DNA of 64,000 nucleotides from Silene conica (GCA_029255685.2 CM055319.2:38698530-38762529); one strand, 5' to 3'. Numbered from the stretch's first letter, positions 22,250 to 35,753 are shown. Numbers and translations are program-made. The notes: generated by a model from the letters alone, not told the origin.

Positions 22250-24598
22250 TGTAACACCCCCATTTATTTAAGAGCCTTTAGCAAGACATTCTCAAATAAA
22301 TAGAGTTGTTACCATCTCGGAATATCCGAGGTAGTGAATAACAAAGTAAAACAACCAAAGTACTTTATATAAAACTGATAAAATTTAAACTTTTGGTTAT
22401 TACAGTTACTACATAACGGAAAAGAAAAATACAACTGATGACTTCTCTAGATATGATATAATTCTAGGTCTAGTCCTGCAGAACTAGCCTGGGCCCAATA
22501 ATATATCATCATCTTGAATCCGTATCCAATGCATATGGCATGCTCATGAATGCAACAATAATAATAATCATGCTTATGAATGCAACAGTAATAATAATCC
22601 ATCATAACCATATATCATTCTCATATCATTCATGCTCATCTTCCATATCATACACTCAGCATCTACTCATAACATATAATTGTAGTATAGGGTCAGTGTA
22701 TCCTACCTGGAATAGCAATATAGTCCAAAAGCAAGCCAGCGAGTTAACATAATAATATCACTTCAAAATCGTCACCTAACAATATAATATACATAATTAC
22801 TCACTAATATAATCACGTACAATTATTATCTGTCCACTTAAACCAAATTATTTAATTAAATTAATTAATAAGTCAAAACAATTACGCCTAACGAGGGCGT
22901 ACTAAATGTGACTCAATTCAGTTATCTTAATAAGTCGATTAACAAGATATCATCACATAACCATAATATAAATAGTTATCAAACTAGTTATAATAAACAT
23001 TAATAACAACTAATAGTAATATTAATAATAATAATACTAATACAAACACAACTAACAATAATAACAACAATGTTAATAACAACCACTAACAAAATTAGTA
23101 ATAATAATAACATATAATAATAATAATATACTAACTATAATATAATAATAATATTATAATGATCATAATACAAATAATAATAATGACAACATGCAACGTA
23201 AAGAACGTAGTATCGAAGCCCCATACAACAAGAACCGAGCATGACACTAAAGCAAGACGCGAAAACTCGGTTTCTGTACAGCCCTTTTTCCCGACACCAC
23301 CACTACACGCCTTGACCCTCACGACCGCTGCCACTAACCCCAACCTCAAGTACGTACTACCAGCTACAAACTCCACCCTCAAGCCACCACCAAGAGCCAC
23401 CATAGCAGCCAACATATCAGCTCTAAACAGCCCGGACACAACGCGACCAAACGATTGTTGTTGTTGTTCCTTTTTATTTACACGCCACCACCCCACACCA
23501 TCCACCATAACCACCACTCCTACCACCTAAAAGAACCACCACACACCGACAATCCATGTCACCACCGCCTCCCGCCTCCTCGTGGTCCCTACCACGAGGA
23601 ACACTCCTCTCGAAACTCACGTTCTCACCCCCTCTATTTGCCCCGGATTCTGTTTTCGGCAGCCACCACATCCACGGCCAACGACCACCACCCAAGACGC
23701 ACTTACCACCGACAAACATAGCCCCAATAACCTATCACCCTCTCGTATCCCCCACCACGAGAAACACGCAGGTCATCCTCACGACGCCACTCCTCTGCTT
23801 GCCGTATTTTCTACCAATCCCGCGAAAACCCACCGTGGTGACCGCCACTGGCCACCACCACTGCACCCATGTGGTCGGACGCAACCCAAAACCATACAAC
23901 AATCCGAATTGCAATAAAAAAATGAAACAGAGTAACATAATATGGTAGTGTCGACAAAACGAATGCTTACCGCGATGGCCACTGTGGTTGACGATGATGG
24001 TTGGTGTTTTTGGTTCTATCTCGTTCTTCCTCAAAATCTCGGTGGTTGCTAGATGAATTAGGGTTTTTTTAGTGTGGGGTTGTATGAGGAGGTTGATATG
24101 TCGATGTAAAGCGTTAAACGAATTCTACACTTTTCTTATTCGGCCCGATACGCATCTCGAGACACTCCGACTTCTATATTTCGTTCTCAACCCGTTACTT
24201 AAAATTAACCGAGTATGTAATATTAATTATACAAATTAAATTATATAATTACTATTAATAAATATTATTTAAATTAATTATAAGAATATATAAAAATTAG
24301 GATTTAAATATAATTACGACTTAAATAATAAAACAAGTATAGATGAGAAATAAATATAAAATAGGAAATATATTTAATTATAAATATATTATCAAAATTA
24401 AAGAACTACGAATGAAATGTCATTTTATCAAATAATCGTCAAATATAAAACGATTACGAAATACGAAATAATCGTAGAAATACGATTTATAAAATGATTA
24501 CAGCTTACGTAAAATACTTTATAAACATTTCATTTGAAATTCTTGCGTAAAACATGGTTTGACTGCCGTTGACCAAGACTAAAATACTGGATATTACA
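22250..24598 (-). repeat. 3' LTR of D
   Basis: 2,349 bp. On the - strand it starts TGTAATATCCAGTATTTTAG and ends GGGGGTGTTACA. Compared with the 5' LTR it lacks about 320 bp (the part at roughly 27183-27510). C/A-rich frames near 23159-23948 are low complexity. Solo LTR F is a longer member of the same family. Confidence 0.9.
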
Positions 24599-24612
24599 CT
24601 CTTCCCTCCTTA
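24599..24612 (-). other. Polypurine tract of D
   Basis: On the - strand TAAGGAGGGAAGAG lies directly before the TGTAATATCC start of the 3' LTR. It closely matches the PPT of C, and the neighbouring bases (CTTCGTGACGAAGTTCATTT) also match between C and D. Confidence 0.85.
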
Positions 24613-26957
24613 AAATGAACTTCGTCACGAAGTTCGCCACCCCGCAACGATAACAAAACTCCACAAGCGTAAGACAAACACAAGTATTACATATACATAA
24701 GCGCTAAAACGCGAAGTGTTACATTCTATCTCCCTTAAGAAACTTTGTCCGCAAAGTTAAACATACGACAGAAGTATATGACACTTAAAGAACTGCAACA
24801 TTGACCAAAACATAACAAATTAAAACAGCAGACTCCATGCATGGTCAATCTCAGTCAGCCAAACATAACATACCACTTAGCCAAATCGTAAACCATCTAG
24901 ATTTTACAATCCTATCCTCCTTAAAATATGATTACGTCCCAGTAACCCCATTATAAAATTCCACATTCATGCTCAAGAAGATCACCGAAACAACAGTCAA
25001 AAATCATCGGATAAGTTAATTACTCTACTGGGCAACTAGCATTCAGCTTTTAAGGCAACGAAACATATTGGTCAATTTCATGCTATGCAGTCAGAATAAA
25101 ATCAAGGTAACTAACACTTGTATAACTTTGGAATTTGTTTAACACAACTTAACACATTTACACCAATGTAGACAATCAACTAACTCATAGTTCGTACTTG
25201 ACAACTTAAAACATTGTACGAGATACACACCAATAATAGACTAGCAAGTCAGCTTAGTATTTCTAGGTATAAATAGGTTGAAATCACATAGATACATTTC
25301 TCATCTACTCACATTACATCACTTATCATAACACCAGTGTAATAAATATAACTTGCAAAATAAGAGATTTATATCATGCGGAAAAACTTCATATTTAATT
25401 AGACTTTTGTATAGAAAATTGCATAACTTATAATTTCAACAATCAAACATCATGCTACAACTTTCAAAATTTATAATTAAATAATCGCTTCGCTATTTTA
25501 CGAGCTATTATAGTTTTTAGAAAATATAATGAAATAACTAATTTTGGGAAAAGAAATCAAAAGCATATCTTATGAGTATTATTTATAACAAATTTTTCTA
25601 CAACTCAGTTGGTCTGAACAGAAACTTTACGGCAATTAAACACAAAATTGGACAACTTGCAAAAATCACTATTAAATAACGACTCGGTAAGATATTACGT
25701 GGCTTATCATTTTGAAAACGTGAATGATTATTCTAAACAGTGGGGTTGGAATTATGCATGAACAATAAATATGTTTTAAATGGTTTCTTTTGCAAAGCAT
25801 GGGCCGAAACAGAACTGTGCAGTAACAATCGGACCACTGTCAACTAAAACATTTATTTATCGCAAAATATAACTCGTATTAACATGAAACCAACGGCAAT
25901 GGAAAGCTAATTCAGTAGGTTATCATACATAAAATTTCCATATCCATATAGAGAACACATTATAAATAGCAGCCCGTACAAACAAGATAACATTCTGGAA
26001 ATTTGATTACAATTTTGGTTCCTAAAAAAAAATGAATTCACATTATCACATTTGAACACAACAATTCCTCCTCTAAAACATGTTGACATATCATTTGAAA
26101 CATTGAAATTACATCGCACCATATTAATATGTAATTGCCATCTAGAAAACGGTAAAGATTGCAAAACCGAAAATAAGTCAACTAAATAACTCAATCATCA
26201 TGTATAGACAATGCATTAGTTTCTATCATCGTGCCAACACAACTTATTAGGGTACGGAAATATATAAACTAGGAGTTACTAAGATGTCCCTTATTGATTA
26301 CTAACTTTATAAAGAATTTAAGTGCGTTTAAAGGCATAAGGTTCTAAATACGATATATGCAACACATAACTATATAAGATTCATGGCTTAGAGGAACACA
26401 TTTTGCATATCACTAGACAGAGTTTGCTATAACATATAATCATAAGATCAACAGAATTACTCATCCATACCAGGAGTTAAACATCAACATCATATAATAC
26501 GATAATCATTTAAATACCAGATAACCGTATAAACATTACAAAACACCGAAATCATATGATCATATCACTCCAACTATTGCTTAATAAATATACATCATCC
26601 ATACTCATTAAAATTCCAAATCAAACATTTCGATCAATCAACATTTCCATATCAATCATAATCTTCTAATGTCCATCACTTCCATAATTCACATTATCAC
26701 TTACCTCATTCTTCTCCTGCAAGAATGTTAGCACAACATAGGCAAGGTCTGGTCCTTTATTACTATTACTAACCACTCTCTATATCACTCAAGGGTTTCC
26801 AGGTTAGACTGATAGGGCCAGTGGCTTGGTTTGAGGGGGCCCCTAACTCATCCCAATCCTGGGGGCTCCTAACAGTTACTAACCTGGGGTTCATTTTATT
26901 AGACTCTTCCTACGTTCATTATTATTATTCATTTGGGTTTAGGCCTGAGGATCGTTC
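24613..26957 (-). other. Non-coding interior of D
   Basis: About 2.3 kb of AT-rich DNA with no credible coding sequence on either strand. The longest frame (25907-26194) shows no domain I recognise. About 25380-25470 reappears at the start of this window, so the interior is a shared family sequence and not random flank. About 26780-26957 carries the leader block shared with C. Confidence 0.8.
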
Positions 26958-26969
26958 GCTCTGATACCA
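26958..26969 (-). other. Primer-binding site of D (tRNA-iMet)
   Basis: TGGTATCAGAGC on the - strand, three bases from the 5' LTR, identical in sequence and spacing to the PBS of C. Confidence 0.92.
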
Positions 26970-26972
26970 CTT

Positions 26973-27926
26973 TGTAACACCCCCATTTATTTAAGAGCCT
27001 TTAGCAAGACATTCTCAAATAAATAGAGATGTTACCATCTCGGAATATCCGAGGTAGTGAATAACAAAGTAAAACAACCTAAGTACTTTATGTAAACTGA
27101 TAAAATTTAAACTTTTGGTTATTACAGTTACTACATAACAGAAAAGAAAAATACAACTGATGACTTCTCTAGATATGATATAATTTTAAGTCGGTCCAAA
27201 GTATGCATCTCACATTCCTGCCCCAGCTCCTAGCTCATCTGTCTCCGACCTGTAGAATCTACTCCTCATTCCGGATAATCGTAGGTGTACACGAATACAC
27301 TGTCAACCTCGCGGTTGAGTAGGGTAACACAAAAATTATAATGCAACAATTATGATATGCAAATACAATGATATGCTCGAGCTCAATCTCAATTTCATTC
27401 TCAATCACAAATCTCAATCTCAAACCCGTAACACCCAGCCATACCGAACCTCCCGGCGGACTATAATCGGCCGTCGCCGAACACTAGCATAACAGTTGAG
27501 GTCACCAGGTCTAGTCTTGCAGAACTAGCCTGGGCCCAATAATATATCATCATCTCGAATCCGTATCCAATGCATATGTTATGCTCATGAATGCAACAAT
27601 AATAATAATCATGCTTATGAATGCAACAGTAATAATAATTCATCATAACCATATATCATTCTCATATCATTCATGCTCATCGTCTATATCATACACTCAG
27701 CATCCACTCATAACATATAACTGTAGTATAGGGTCAGTGTATCCTACCTGGAATAGCAATATAGTCCAAAAGCAAGCCAGCGAGTAAACAGAATAATGTC
27801 ACTTCAAAATCGTCACATAACAATATAATATACACAATTACTCACTAATATAATAACGTACAATTATTATCTGTCCACTTAAACCAAATTAATTCATTAC
27901 ATTAATTAATAAGTCAAAACAATTAC
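26973..27926 (-). repeat. 5' LTR of D, first piece
   Basis: Matches the 3' LTR from its GGGGGTGTTACA end inward until F cuts it at 27927. ATTAC at 27922-27926 is the TSD of F. The remaining piece lies at 57122-57345. Confidence 0.92.
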
Positions 27927-28465
27927 TGTAATACCCCGTATTTTAGCCTCGGTCAACGACAGTCAAACCATGTTTTATACACGTATTTCCAACGGAACGT
28001 TTATAAAGTATTTTATGTAAACTATTATTATTTTATAAATCGTGTTTCTACGATTATTTCGTATTTCATAATCATTTTATATTTGATGATTATTTCATGA
28101 AACGAAATTTCATTAGTATTTCTTTAATTTTAATAATAACTTTATAATTTAATATATTTCATATTTTATATCTGTTTCTCATTTATAATTGTTTTATTAT
28201 TTAAATCATAATTATATTTAAATCCAAATTTAATTTGATTTGTATATATATTTATATTAGTAAAAATAAAATTATATTTTCATAATTAAATTAATTTGTA
28301 TAAATAATTTATACGGACTTGGTTATTTTGAGTTACGAGTCGGGGACTAGTTATAATGTCTCGAGTTGTGTGATGGACCATTGGTGATGGGCTTGGGCTC
28401 GAGTAGGATATGAGAAACGTGTTTATGCAAACACAACAAAACCTATACAAACCCTAGTAAGACCT

Positions 28466-29286
28466 TGAACTAAAACTAGTTAGGTTTAGTACTTAGTCAT
28501 TTTTGAAGTCGAAAACAGAAAGTCTAGAGGGGTTTGTGTATGTCGTTTCTTGTGATGTTTTCACTTGGGATATGGACTTAGTTAAGCACACAGCCACTAA
28601 CTAAGAACTAGTTATCCTACCAGCACTAAGCAAAGCAAAATAACAAGCCAAAGCACTAAGCAAATGACTTCTACAAGCACTAAGCAATGTAGTTTAGAAA
28701 ACTTAGAAAAGTTTCTGATTTATAAGCTCAATTGAATCTGCCTTGTGAGTGTTAGAATGGATGCTTTTATAGGCCAAGCAAACCAATCCACACCCTACAT
28801 TACATGTTAATCTTGTGGTGCACAAAAGTTTCAGAAAATAAGCTAAGTACAAGCCTTGGCAACGACTGTCTTGGGGCTAAAAACTGAGCAAAACAGGCTG
28901 CTCTTACATTGATAGTGACCTTGCCTTGCCTTACCTTACACAAAACAGTTTTTCAGACCCTTTTGCAGCTCCTTTTTGATGCTTGAAACAGCCCTTGTTG
29001 ACCTTCCTTTCTAGGCATTTGATCCCTTTAGCTTTCTATGATGTCTCCACAAAAGAGGAAATAAGGAACCTTGAGCATGTGCTTAGCCGTGGCCCCTTAT
29101 TTACCTTAGCATCAGATTTGTTTTGCTTGCATAAACTAACATAACATAACTTAACATGACATAAAAATGTCCCACCCTTTAGGATATGTACTTGGTAGGA
29201 CTTAAGAGTGCCTTAGAGCAGCCCCTTGGTCGAAATAGAGCTTGGACTTGACTTAGGTAGTAGATAGGTCACCTTGGTTCATTTCA
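28466..29286 (-). repeat. 3' LTR of G
   Basis: 821 bp. On the - strand it starts TGAAATGAACCAAGG and ends TTTTAGTTCA. A TATA-like CTATAAAAGC is at 28763-28772. Nearly identical to the 5' LTR, which suggests a fairly recent insertion. Confidence 0.92.
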
Positions 29287-30272
29287 ATCTCCCCTTCTTC
29301 AAAAGGATTTGTCCTCAAATCCGGTGCATCCTCAACCTCCATGTCTTCATAATATGGACTCAAATCACCCACATTGAAGGTGCCATGGACTCCATACTCT
29401 CCCGGAAGATCAACTTTGTAAGCATTTGGACCAAGTTTTTCAATGATCTCAAAAGGACCATCTGCCCTAGGCATTAACTTGTTCTTCCTCTTGAGTGGGA
29501 ACCTCTCTTTCCTTAAGTGCACCCATACTAAGTCCCCCGGTTCAAAGCTTTTGATGTTCTTGTTCCCCTTAGCACGAGCTTTGTATTGCTCATTGGACCT
29601 CTCAATTTGCCCCTTCACTTGTTGGTGGATGTTAAGCATTTGTTCCACTCTTTTCTTAGCATCATAATCCATGGAAACCCTCTTGATAGGAGCCAAATCA
29701 GTAGGTATGAGGGGGTTCTCACCATACACAACCTCAAAGGGAGACTTGCCCGTGCTTGTTGATGGGGCACTATTGAAGGCAAACTCGGCTTGAGCTAGCT
29801 TGAGATCCCAATCCTTCAAAGACTTAGCCACTATACACCTTAGGATCTTCCCTAGACTCTTGTTAGTAACCTCGGTTTGTCCATCGGTTTGAGGATGATG
29901 AGAGGTACTAAACAAGAGTCTAATATTAAGTAGCTTCCATAGGGTCCTCCAAAAGTGACTCACGAACTTGGTATCCCTATCCGACACAATGGACCTTGGC
30001 ACACCATGTAACTTGACAATCTCCTTGAAGTATAGCTCGGCAACACTACTAGCATCTTCTGTTTTCTTGCAAGCAATGAAGTGAGCCATCTTGCTAAAAC
30101 GATCCACAACCACCATGATAGAATCCTTTCCTCTTTGAGTTCTTGGTAGTGCAACAATGAAATCCATACTTAGGTCCTCCCATGGCTTGTTTGGGACGGG
30201 TAAGGGTGTGTAGGGGGCTGTTTTGAAATGAGCCTTCGAATGTTGACAAGGAGCACACCTCTTGATTACATC
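29253..30272 (-). pseudogene. Integrase of G
   Basis: The frame continues from RNase H after the TAA at 30273-30275 and carries the zinc-finger cysteines (CAPCQ near 30245), then the catalytic core: MDFIVALPRTQ, IVSDRDTKF, and HHPQTDGQTEVTN with Glu. The C-terminal segment ends VGDLSPYYED, then DLRTNPFEEGE, and stops at 29253, about 33 bases inside the 3' LTR. There is no chromodomain. Overlap of pol with the LTR is a known CRM feature. Confidence 0.92.
29287..29300 (-). other. Polypurine tract of G
   Basis: On the - strand GAAGAAGGGGAGAT directly precedes the TGAAATG start of the 3' LTR. The pol coding frame runs through it. Confidence 0.85.
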
Positions 30273-31991
30273 TTAAACATCCCCAAGCATCTTAGGCCAA
30301 TAGAATTGCTCTTGGAGGATGTCATAGGTCTTTTGTATGCCAAAGTGGCCGGCCAGCCCATTGGAATGTACCTCTTTCACAAGCAAGTTTCTATAGGGAC
30401 TCTTTGGTATGCACAATCGGTTCCTCAAGAACAAGAACCCCTCTTGAAGCCAATACTTGCCTCCTTCCTTCCCACGCCCCTCATTGAGCAACTCCCACTC
30501 CTCCTTGAAGTCTACATCTTCATGATAAAGCTCCTTCATATACTCAAACCCAAGCACCCTTTGCTCCATGTAACTCAACATGAGTGACCTCCTAGACAAA
30601 GCATCCGCTACCACATTGTTCTTACCCTCAATGTATTTGCTTGAAAAGTTAAAGGATTGGAGGAACTCTACCCACTTAGCATGTCTATGGTTTAACTTAT
30701 GTTGCCCATTGATGTATTTGAGGGCCTCATGGTCAGAATGTAACACAAAAGGCTTTGGTTTAAGGTAGTGACTCCAATGGTTTAAGGTTCTAATGATGGC
30801 ATAAAACTCTTTGTCATAGGTTGAATAGTTGAGCTTAGCACCACTCAACTTCTCACTAAAGTATGCTATGGGCTTGTGTTCTTGTACTAGGACAGCCCCA
30901 ATGCCAACACCACTTGCATCACACTCAACCTCAAACAACTTTTCGAAATTGGGTAAGGAAAGAATAGGAGACTCACATAGCTTGTTCTTGATATCATTGA
31001 AAGAAGTTTCTGCCCTTGGTGTCCATTTGAACTCCCCCTTCTTCATACACTCGGTTATGGGAGCCATGATGGTGCTAAAATCTTTGATGAACCTCCTATA
31101 GAAGGATGCTAAGCCATGGAAACTCCTCACCTCCGTTATGTTCTTAGGTATAGGCCAAGACTCAATGGCTTTTATCTTCTCTTGATCAACCAAAATGTCA
31201 CGGTCAGAAATGATGAACCCCAAGAATTGAACTTCCCTTTGCATAAAAGAGCACTTCTCTAGCTTCCCATACAACTTGTGCTCCCTAAGTGTTTCAAACA
31301 AGATTTGGAGGTGCTTAAGGTGTTCCTCCTCGGATGGACTATAGATGAGTATGTCATCAAAGTACACAACTACAAACTTCCCCAAGTGTGGCCTAAGCAC
31401 CTCGGTCATGAGCCTCATGAAGGTGCTAGGTGCATTAGAAAGACCAAATGGCATCACAAGCCACTCATACAACCCATGCTTAGTCTTGAAGGCTGTTTTC
31501 CACTCGTCACCCTCCTTGATCCTCACTTGGTGGTACCCTTCCCTTAGATCAACCTTAGAGAACAACTTAGCTCCACTTAGCTCATCCAAAATGTCATCAA
31601 GCCTAGGTATAGGGAACCTATACTTGGTGGTGATGTTGTTGATGGCCCTACTATCCGTACACATCCTCCATGAACCATCTTTCTTTGGCACAAGCAAGGC
31701 CGGAACCGCACAAGGACTAAGGGACTCTCTCACGAAACCCTTGCTTATGAGTTCACTAATTTGTTGTTGTAGCTCTTGTGTGGCTTTTGGGTCACTCCTA
31801 TAGGCTGCCTAGTTTGGTAATGTGGCTCCCGGAATAAGATCAATTTGGTGTTCAATGCCTCTATATGGAGGTAGGCCACTAGGAAGCTCACTAGGGAACA
31901 CATCTTCATATGCCTTAAGCAAGTTTTGAACCTCTATGGACAGCCCCTCTTCTCCTTCCCCACGGCCTGTTTTGGCTACTAAGAGGTACAC
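30273..31991 (-). pseudogene. Protease end, RT and RNase H of G
   Basis: One frame with a TAG at 31809-31811 and a TAA at 30273-30275. RT motifs are complete: [40 protein letters not shown] and the active site YFDDILIYS. RNase H follows with [41 protein letters not shown] and VVADALSRR. It ends within the integrase zinc finger ([10 protein letters not shown], then QFYWPKM). Everything except the two stops and the upstream frameshift looks functional. Confidence 0.92.
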
Positions 31992-33628
31992 ATCATCCTC
32001 TCCCTTAGTTCTTGCAACATCTCGGCCTCATTAATCAATAGGACCTCTCTTGAAGGTTCAAGCATGGATGGTGGTGTTGTGCTTTTGATGGATGGTGGTA
32101 GGGGTGTTAGTATGACTTTCCTTGAACCAAACTTGAAAGAGTAAGTGTTATCCCTCCCATGATGGACAGAATCTCTATCAAACTCCCATGGCCTCCCAAG
32201 CAACAAATGACAAGCATCCATAGGCAACACATCACAAAGGACCTCATCATTGTAGTTCTTGCCAATTGAGAAGGGTACAACACATTGCTTATCCACTCTA
32301 ACTTCTGCCCCTTTGTTTAGCCACCTCAATTTGTAAGGACTAGGGTGTTCTTGGGTGGTTAAAGATAGTTTTTCAACAAGGGTACTTGAGGCCACATTGG
32401 TACAACTCCCTCCATCTATGATCACATTACAAACCCTATCTTTGATGGTGCATCTAGAACGAAAGATTTGTTGTCTTTGGTCCATTTCTAAGGGTTGTGG
32501 TTGGGTGTGCATCACTCTCCATGTGACTAGGCTAAGTCCCGCATCCGGCATCACCACCTCATCCTCTACTTCCTCCGACACTTCCTCCATATCATCACAC
32601 ACAAGGATCTCATCTTCACCCCAATGGACTACTTCAAATGTGCTAAGGGCTCTTTTGGAAGCACAATCTTTTGCAAAATGGCCATAGCCTTGACATTGGT
32701 AGCATCTTTTGAGGGGAATGGGCTGTTTTTGTGTGGTATTAGTTTCTGATTTTTTGTCAAAGGTGGTGGTTCGATTTTGTGTGGGTGGTTCATTGGTTTT
32801 GGTTCCAAAAGGAGGCTTAGGTGTAGGTTGTTTTTGTGGCTGTTTTTGTGTAGCATTGGTTCGACCCTTACCCATCTTTTCCACCCTCATAGCCAAGTTC
32901 ACGGCTTCATCAAAGGACCATACTTGTTGCATCTTGACTCTACTAGCAATGTGGTAATCTAGGCCCTCAACAAACCTAGCAATTTTCTGTTCGGGTTTCT
33001 CATTCATTTCACATTGTAGAGTGAGTTGTTCAAACTCCCTAAGGTAAGTCTCAAGTGGTTGTTGGTCTTGTTTAAGGGTGGTGAGTTTAACAAACATGTA
33101 TTGAGTGTAGTCTCTTGGTACAAACTTTTCCTTGAGTTTCTTTTTTAACTTAGTCCATGACTTAATGGTTTCTTTACCCTCCCTTCTCCTTTGGTTTTTC
33201 ATGTTCTCATACCAAAGAGAGGCATAGCCTTTGAACTTAAGGATAGCAACTTTAAAAGCCTTAGAATCAGAATATCCTTTAAATTCAAAGACTCTCTCAA
33301 CACTTCTAAGCCAATCTAAGAGGTCCTCGGGATTTAAATTACCAAGAAATTCAGGAAGTTCTACCTTGACATCTTTGTTGAGGCCTCCATGGTGAGCTTC
33401 TATGGTGGACTCCTCGGAATCTGAGTTGGCCTCCTCTTCCTCCTCGTGAACTCCTCTTCCTGCCCCTACAAAGCCACGCCCCCTGCCCCTTCCACGGTTT
33501 GGTTGTGCTCCTCTTCTTGGAGTAGGGATGTTAGCCATTATGGTGTTCATGGCTTCCATCATGACTTGAACTTCATCATGTAGAGTGTCCAATTTAGTCT
33601 CCACACCAGCTATTCTCTCTTCACTCAT
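31979..33628 (-). pseudogene. Gag and protease of G
   Basis: 549 residues from MSEERIAGVE, a start shared with H1 and H2. Gag core at about residues 90-260 (DLLDWLRSVERVFEFKGY, then YASLWYENMK, then LETYLREFEQLTLQ), zinc knuckle [14 protein letters not shown] at about 320-333, and a protease with [11 protein letters not shown] as active site at about 410-420. A frameshift at about 31985 separates it from RT. It overlaps the next frame by 13 bases. Confidence 0.92.
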
Positions 33629-33687
33629 GGTTGTTTTTTTGTGTTTTTGATGTAGTTAGGGATGTATCCTCACAATGAAAAACCTAA

Positions 33688-33700
33688 GCTCTGATAACCA
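33688..33700 (-). other. Primer-binding site of G (Met-like)
   Basis: On the - strand TGGTTATCAGAGC, two bases from the LTR. It matches the tRNA-iMet complement TGGTATCAGAGC with one extra T. H1 and H2 have exactly the same variant, so it is a family trait and not a local error. Confidence 0.8.
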
Positions 33701-33702
33701 AT

Positions 33703-34522
33703 TGAACTAAAACTAGTTAGGTTTAGTACTTAGTCATTTTTGAAGTCGAAAACAGAAAGTCTAGAGGGGTTTGTGTATGTCGTTTCTTGTGATGTTTTCA
33801 CTTGGGATATGGACTTAGTTAAGCACACAGCCACTAACTAAGAACTAGTTATCCTACCAGCACTAAGCAAAGCAAAATAACAAGCCAAAGCACTAAGCAA
33901 ATGACTTCTACAAGCACTAAGCAATGTAGTTTAGAAAACTTAGAAAAGTTTCTGATTTATAAGCTCAATTCAATCTGCCTTGTGAGTGTTAGAATGGATG
34001 CTTTTATAGGCCAAGCAAACCAATCCACACCCTACATTACATGTTAATCTTGTGGTGCACAAAAGTTTCAGAAAATAAGCTAAGTACAAGCCTTGGCAAC
34101 GGCTGTCTTGGGGCTAAAAACTGAGCAAAACAGGCTGCTCTTACATTGATAGTGACCTTGCCTTGCCTTACCTTACACAAAACAGTTTTTCAGACCCTTT
34201 TGCAGCTCCTTTTTTATGCTTGAAACAGCCCTTGTTGACCTTCCTTTCTAGGCATTTGATCCCTTTAGCTTTCTATGATGTCTCCACAAAAGAGGAAATA
34301 AGGACCTTGAGCATGTGCTTAGCCGTGGCCCCTTATTTACCTTAGCATCAGATTTGTTTTGCTTGCATAAACTAACATAACATAACTTAACATGACATAA
34401 AAATGTCCCACCCTTTAGGATATGTACTTGGTAGGACTTAAGAGTGCCTTAGAGCAGCCCCTTGGTCGAAATAGAGCTTGGACTTGACTTAGGTAGTAGA
34501 TAGGTCACCTTGGTTCATTTCA
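33703..34522 (-). repeat. 5' LTR of G with TATA box
   Basis: 820 bp, same ends as the 3' LTR. CTATAAAAGC on the - strand at 34000-34009 would place the transcript start near 33970-33980. The TSD GACCT follows at 34523-34527. Confidence 0.92.
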
Positions 34523-34527
34523 GACCT

Positions 34528-34729
34528 CTACCTCCATCGCCACATCTCATACATCGACATTACACTTACACAAACCCTACTTCTCCATATGATAACTTCC
34601 TCCAAAATCTCGTAAAAAAAAAACCCTAGTCACGTCTACCTTGTCTGCCTCCATATTCCTGTCTCCATATTCCTGCCTCAAACACTAGCCTAACCACCGT
34701 GAGAAATCATCATCATCACCATAATCGTC
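34528..34729 (+). repeat. Middle piece of solo LTR F
   Basis: About 200 bp between G and copia element I. It continues F and corresponds, reversed, to part of the LTR of D near 23960-24110. Its last five bases, TCGTC, are the TSD of I. Confidence 0.8.
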
Positions 34730-35740
34730 TGTTGGGGCTGGTGTCCTTGACAATTAAGTACAATGACTTATTAAATCTCTTTAAGGATCACAAGGGCACA
34801 CTTCAGTTTTATTATCAATTGATCCACGTTTATCAATAACGGTTGGCTTGCTAGATAAGTTTGACGTTATTGTCATACGGATGGCGGTGATCAACTGGTC
34901 CCTATACGTCACACCTATAGGACACGTTTGAGAGATGTGAAGGTATGAAAATAAAGTCACATTTATGCCAAATACGACTAAACAGTTAGTCAAAGGTATT
35001 GACTATTAAATTAGTCAATAAGATGTTGAGATTATTATTTAATACGGATTAAATAATTTTAGCTAACACGGATTACATGATTAGTTCGTAAATTAAATAT
35101 AAACGGTTATATTTAATTAAATATTGTATTCGCGTATTAATATAAACAGTTATATTAATTTGGGTAATTATACAATATCGTAATTTTATCAGACCATTAT
35201 TAATACATCGACTGCATTAATATCTGATAACACGTGTACGATTTATAAATAAAACCCGCGAATAATATTTAGCTAATCGGGTCGAATCACGCAAAGGTAT
35301 AAGGTAAGACTGGGAAAAGCCCACTCTCACCTCAACCCGTTCGGCCAACCCAATCACTACATAAGAAGAGTCCTTCTCCTTTTGTCCGTTTACTGCTTCT
35401 TTGATTGTTTTACTGATAAAACACATCTCAAGGAAATTAGGGTTTTGAGAACTGCCTTTTCCCAAAAACCCAGATCTCACATCTAAAACCTCACAAAACT
35501 CTCCCCATATTGCAAGGCAATTGGAGAGCCTTTCTAGCACACGCGACATCATCTTAAACAAAGTCTTGGGTGCAAGTTATAGGAGGGAATTTACTTTAAT
35601 TCCTGTTCTTAGGCCTATTCAAGCAAGGACCCAAGGTTGTATTCTTTTCATGTTTTTATTTAACTTATGACAATAATCTCAACTGTAAAATTCGTTATAA
35701 TCCTTCATGTTTAGGGCGAATACATGTTTTATTCCCCACA
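34730..35740 (+). repeat. 5' LTR of copia I
   Basis: Starts TGTTGGGGCTGGTGTCC and ends TTATTCCCCACA. A possible TATA element, TTTATAAATAAA, lies near 35242-35253. Reads through into the PBS. Confidence 0.93.
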
Positions 35741-35742
35741 AG

Positions 35743-35753
35743 TGGTATCAGAG
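35743..35753 (+). other. Primer-binding site of copia I (tRNA-iMet)
   Basis: TGGTATCAGAG, two bases after the LTR, matches the complement of the initiator tRNA-Met 3' end. Confidence 0.9.

Larger units (their letters stand above)
28466..34522 (-). mobile_element. CRM-like chromovirus G, complete ends
   Basis: 6,057 bp with LTRs 28466-29286 and 33703-34522 and TSD GACCT (28461-28465 and 34523-34527). Genes run gag, protease, RT, RNase H, integrase on the - strand. No chromodomain follows integrase, and the pol frame ends about 33 bases inside the 3' LTR, both as in centromeric CRM elements. Damage is light: one frameshift and two in-frame stops. It sits inside F. The CRM assignment rests on Gag and C-terminal motifs and is likely but untested. 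Confidence 0.9.

Noticed and set aside
23159..24034. Several overlapping frames on both strands in the 3' LTR of D
   Set aside because: C/A-rich low-complexity DNA; the same tract in F has different open frames.
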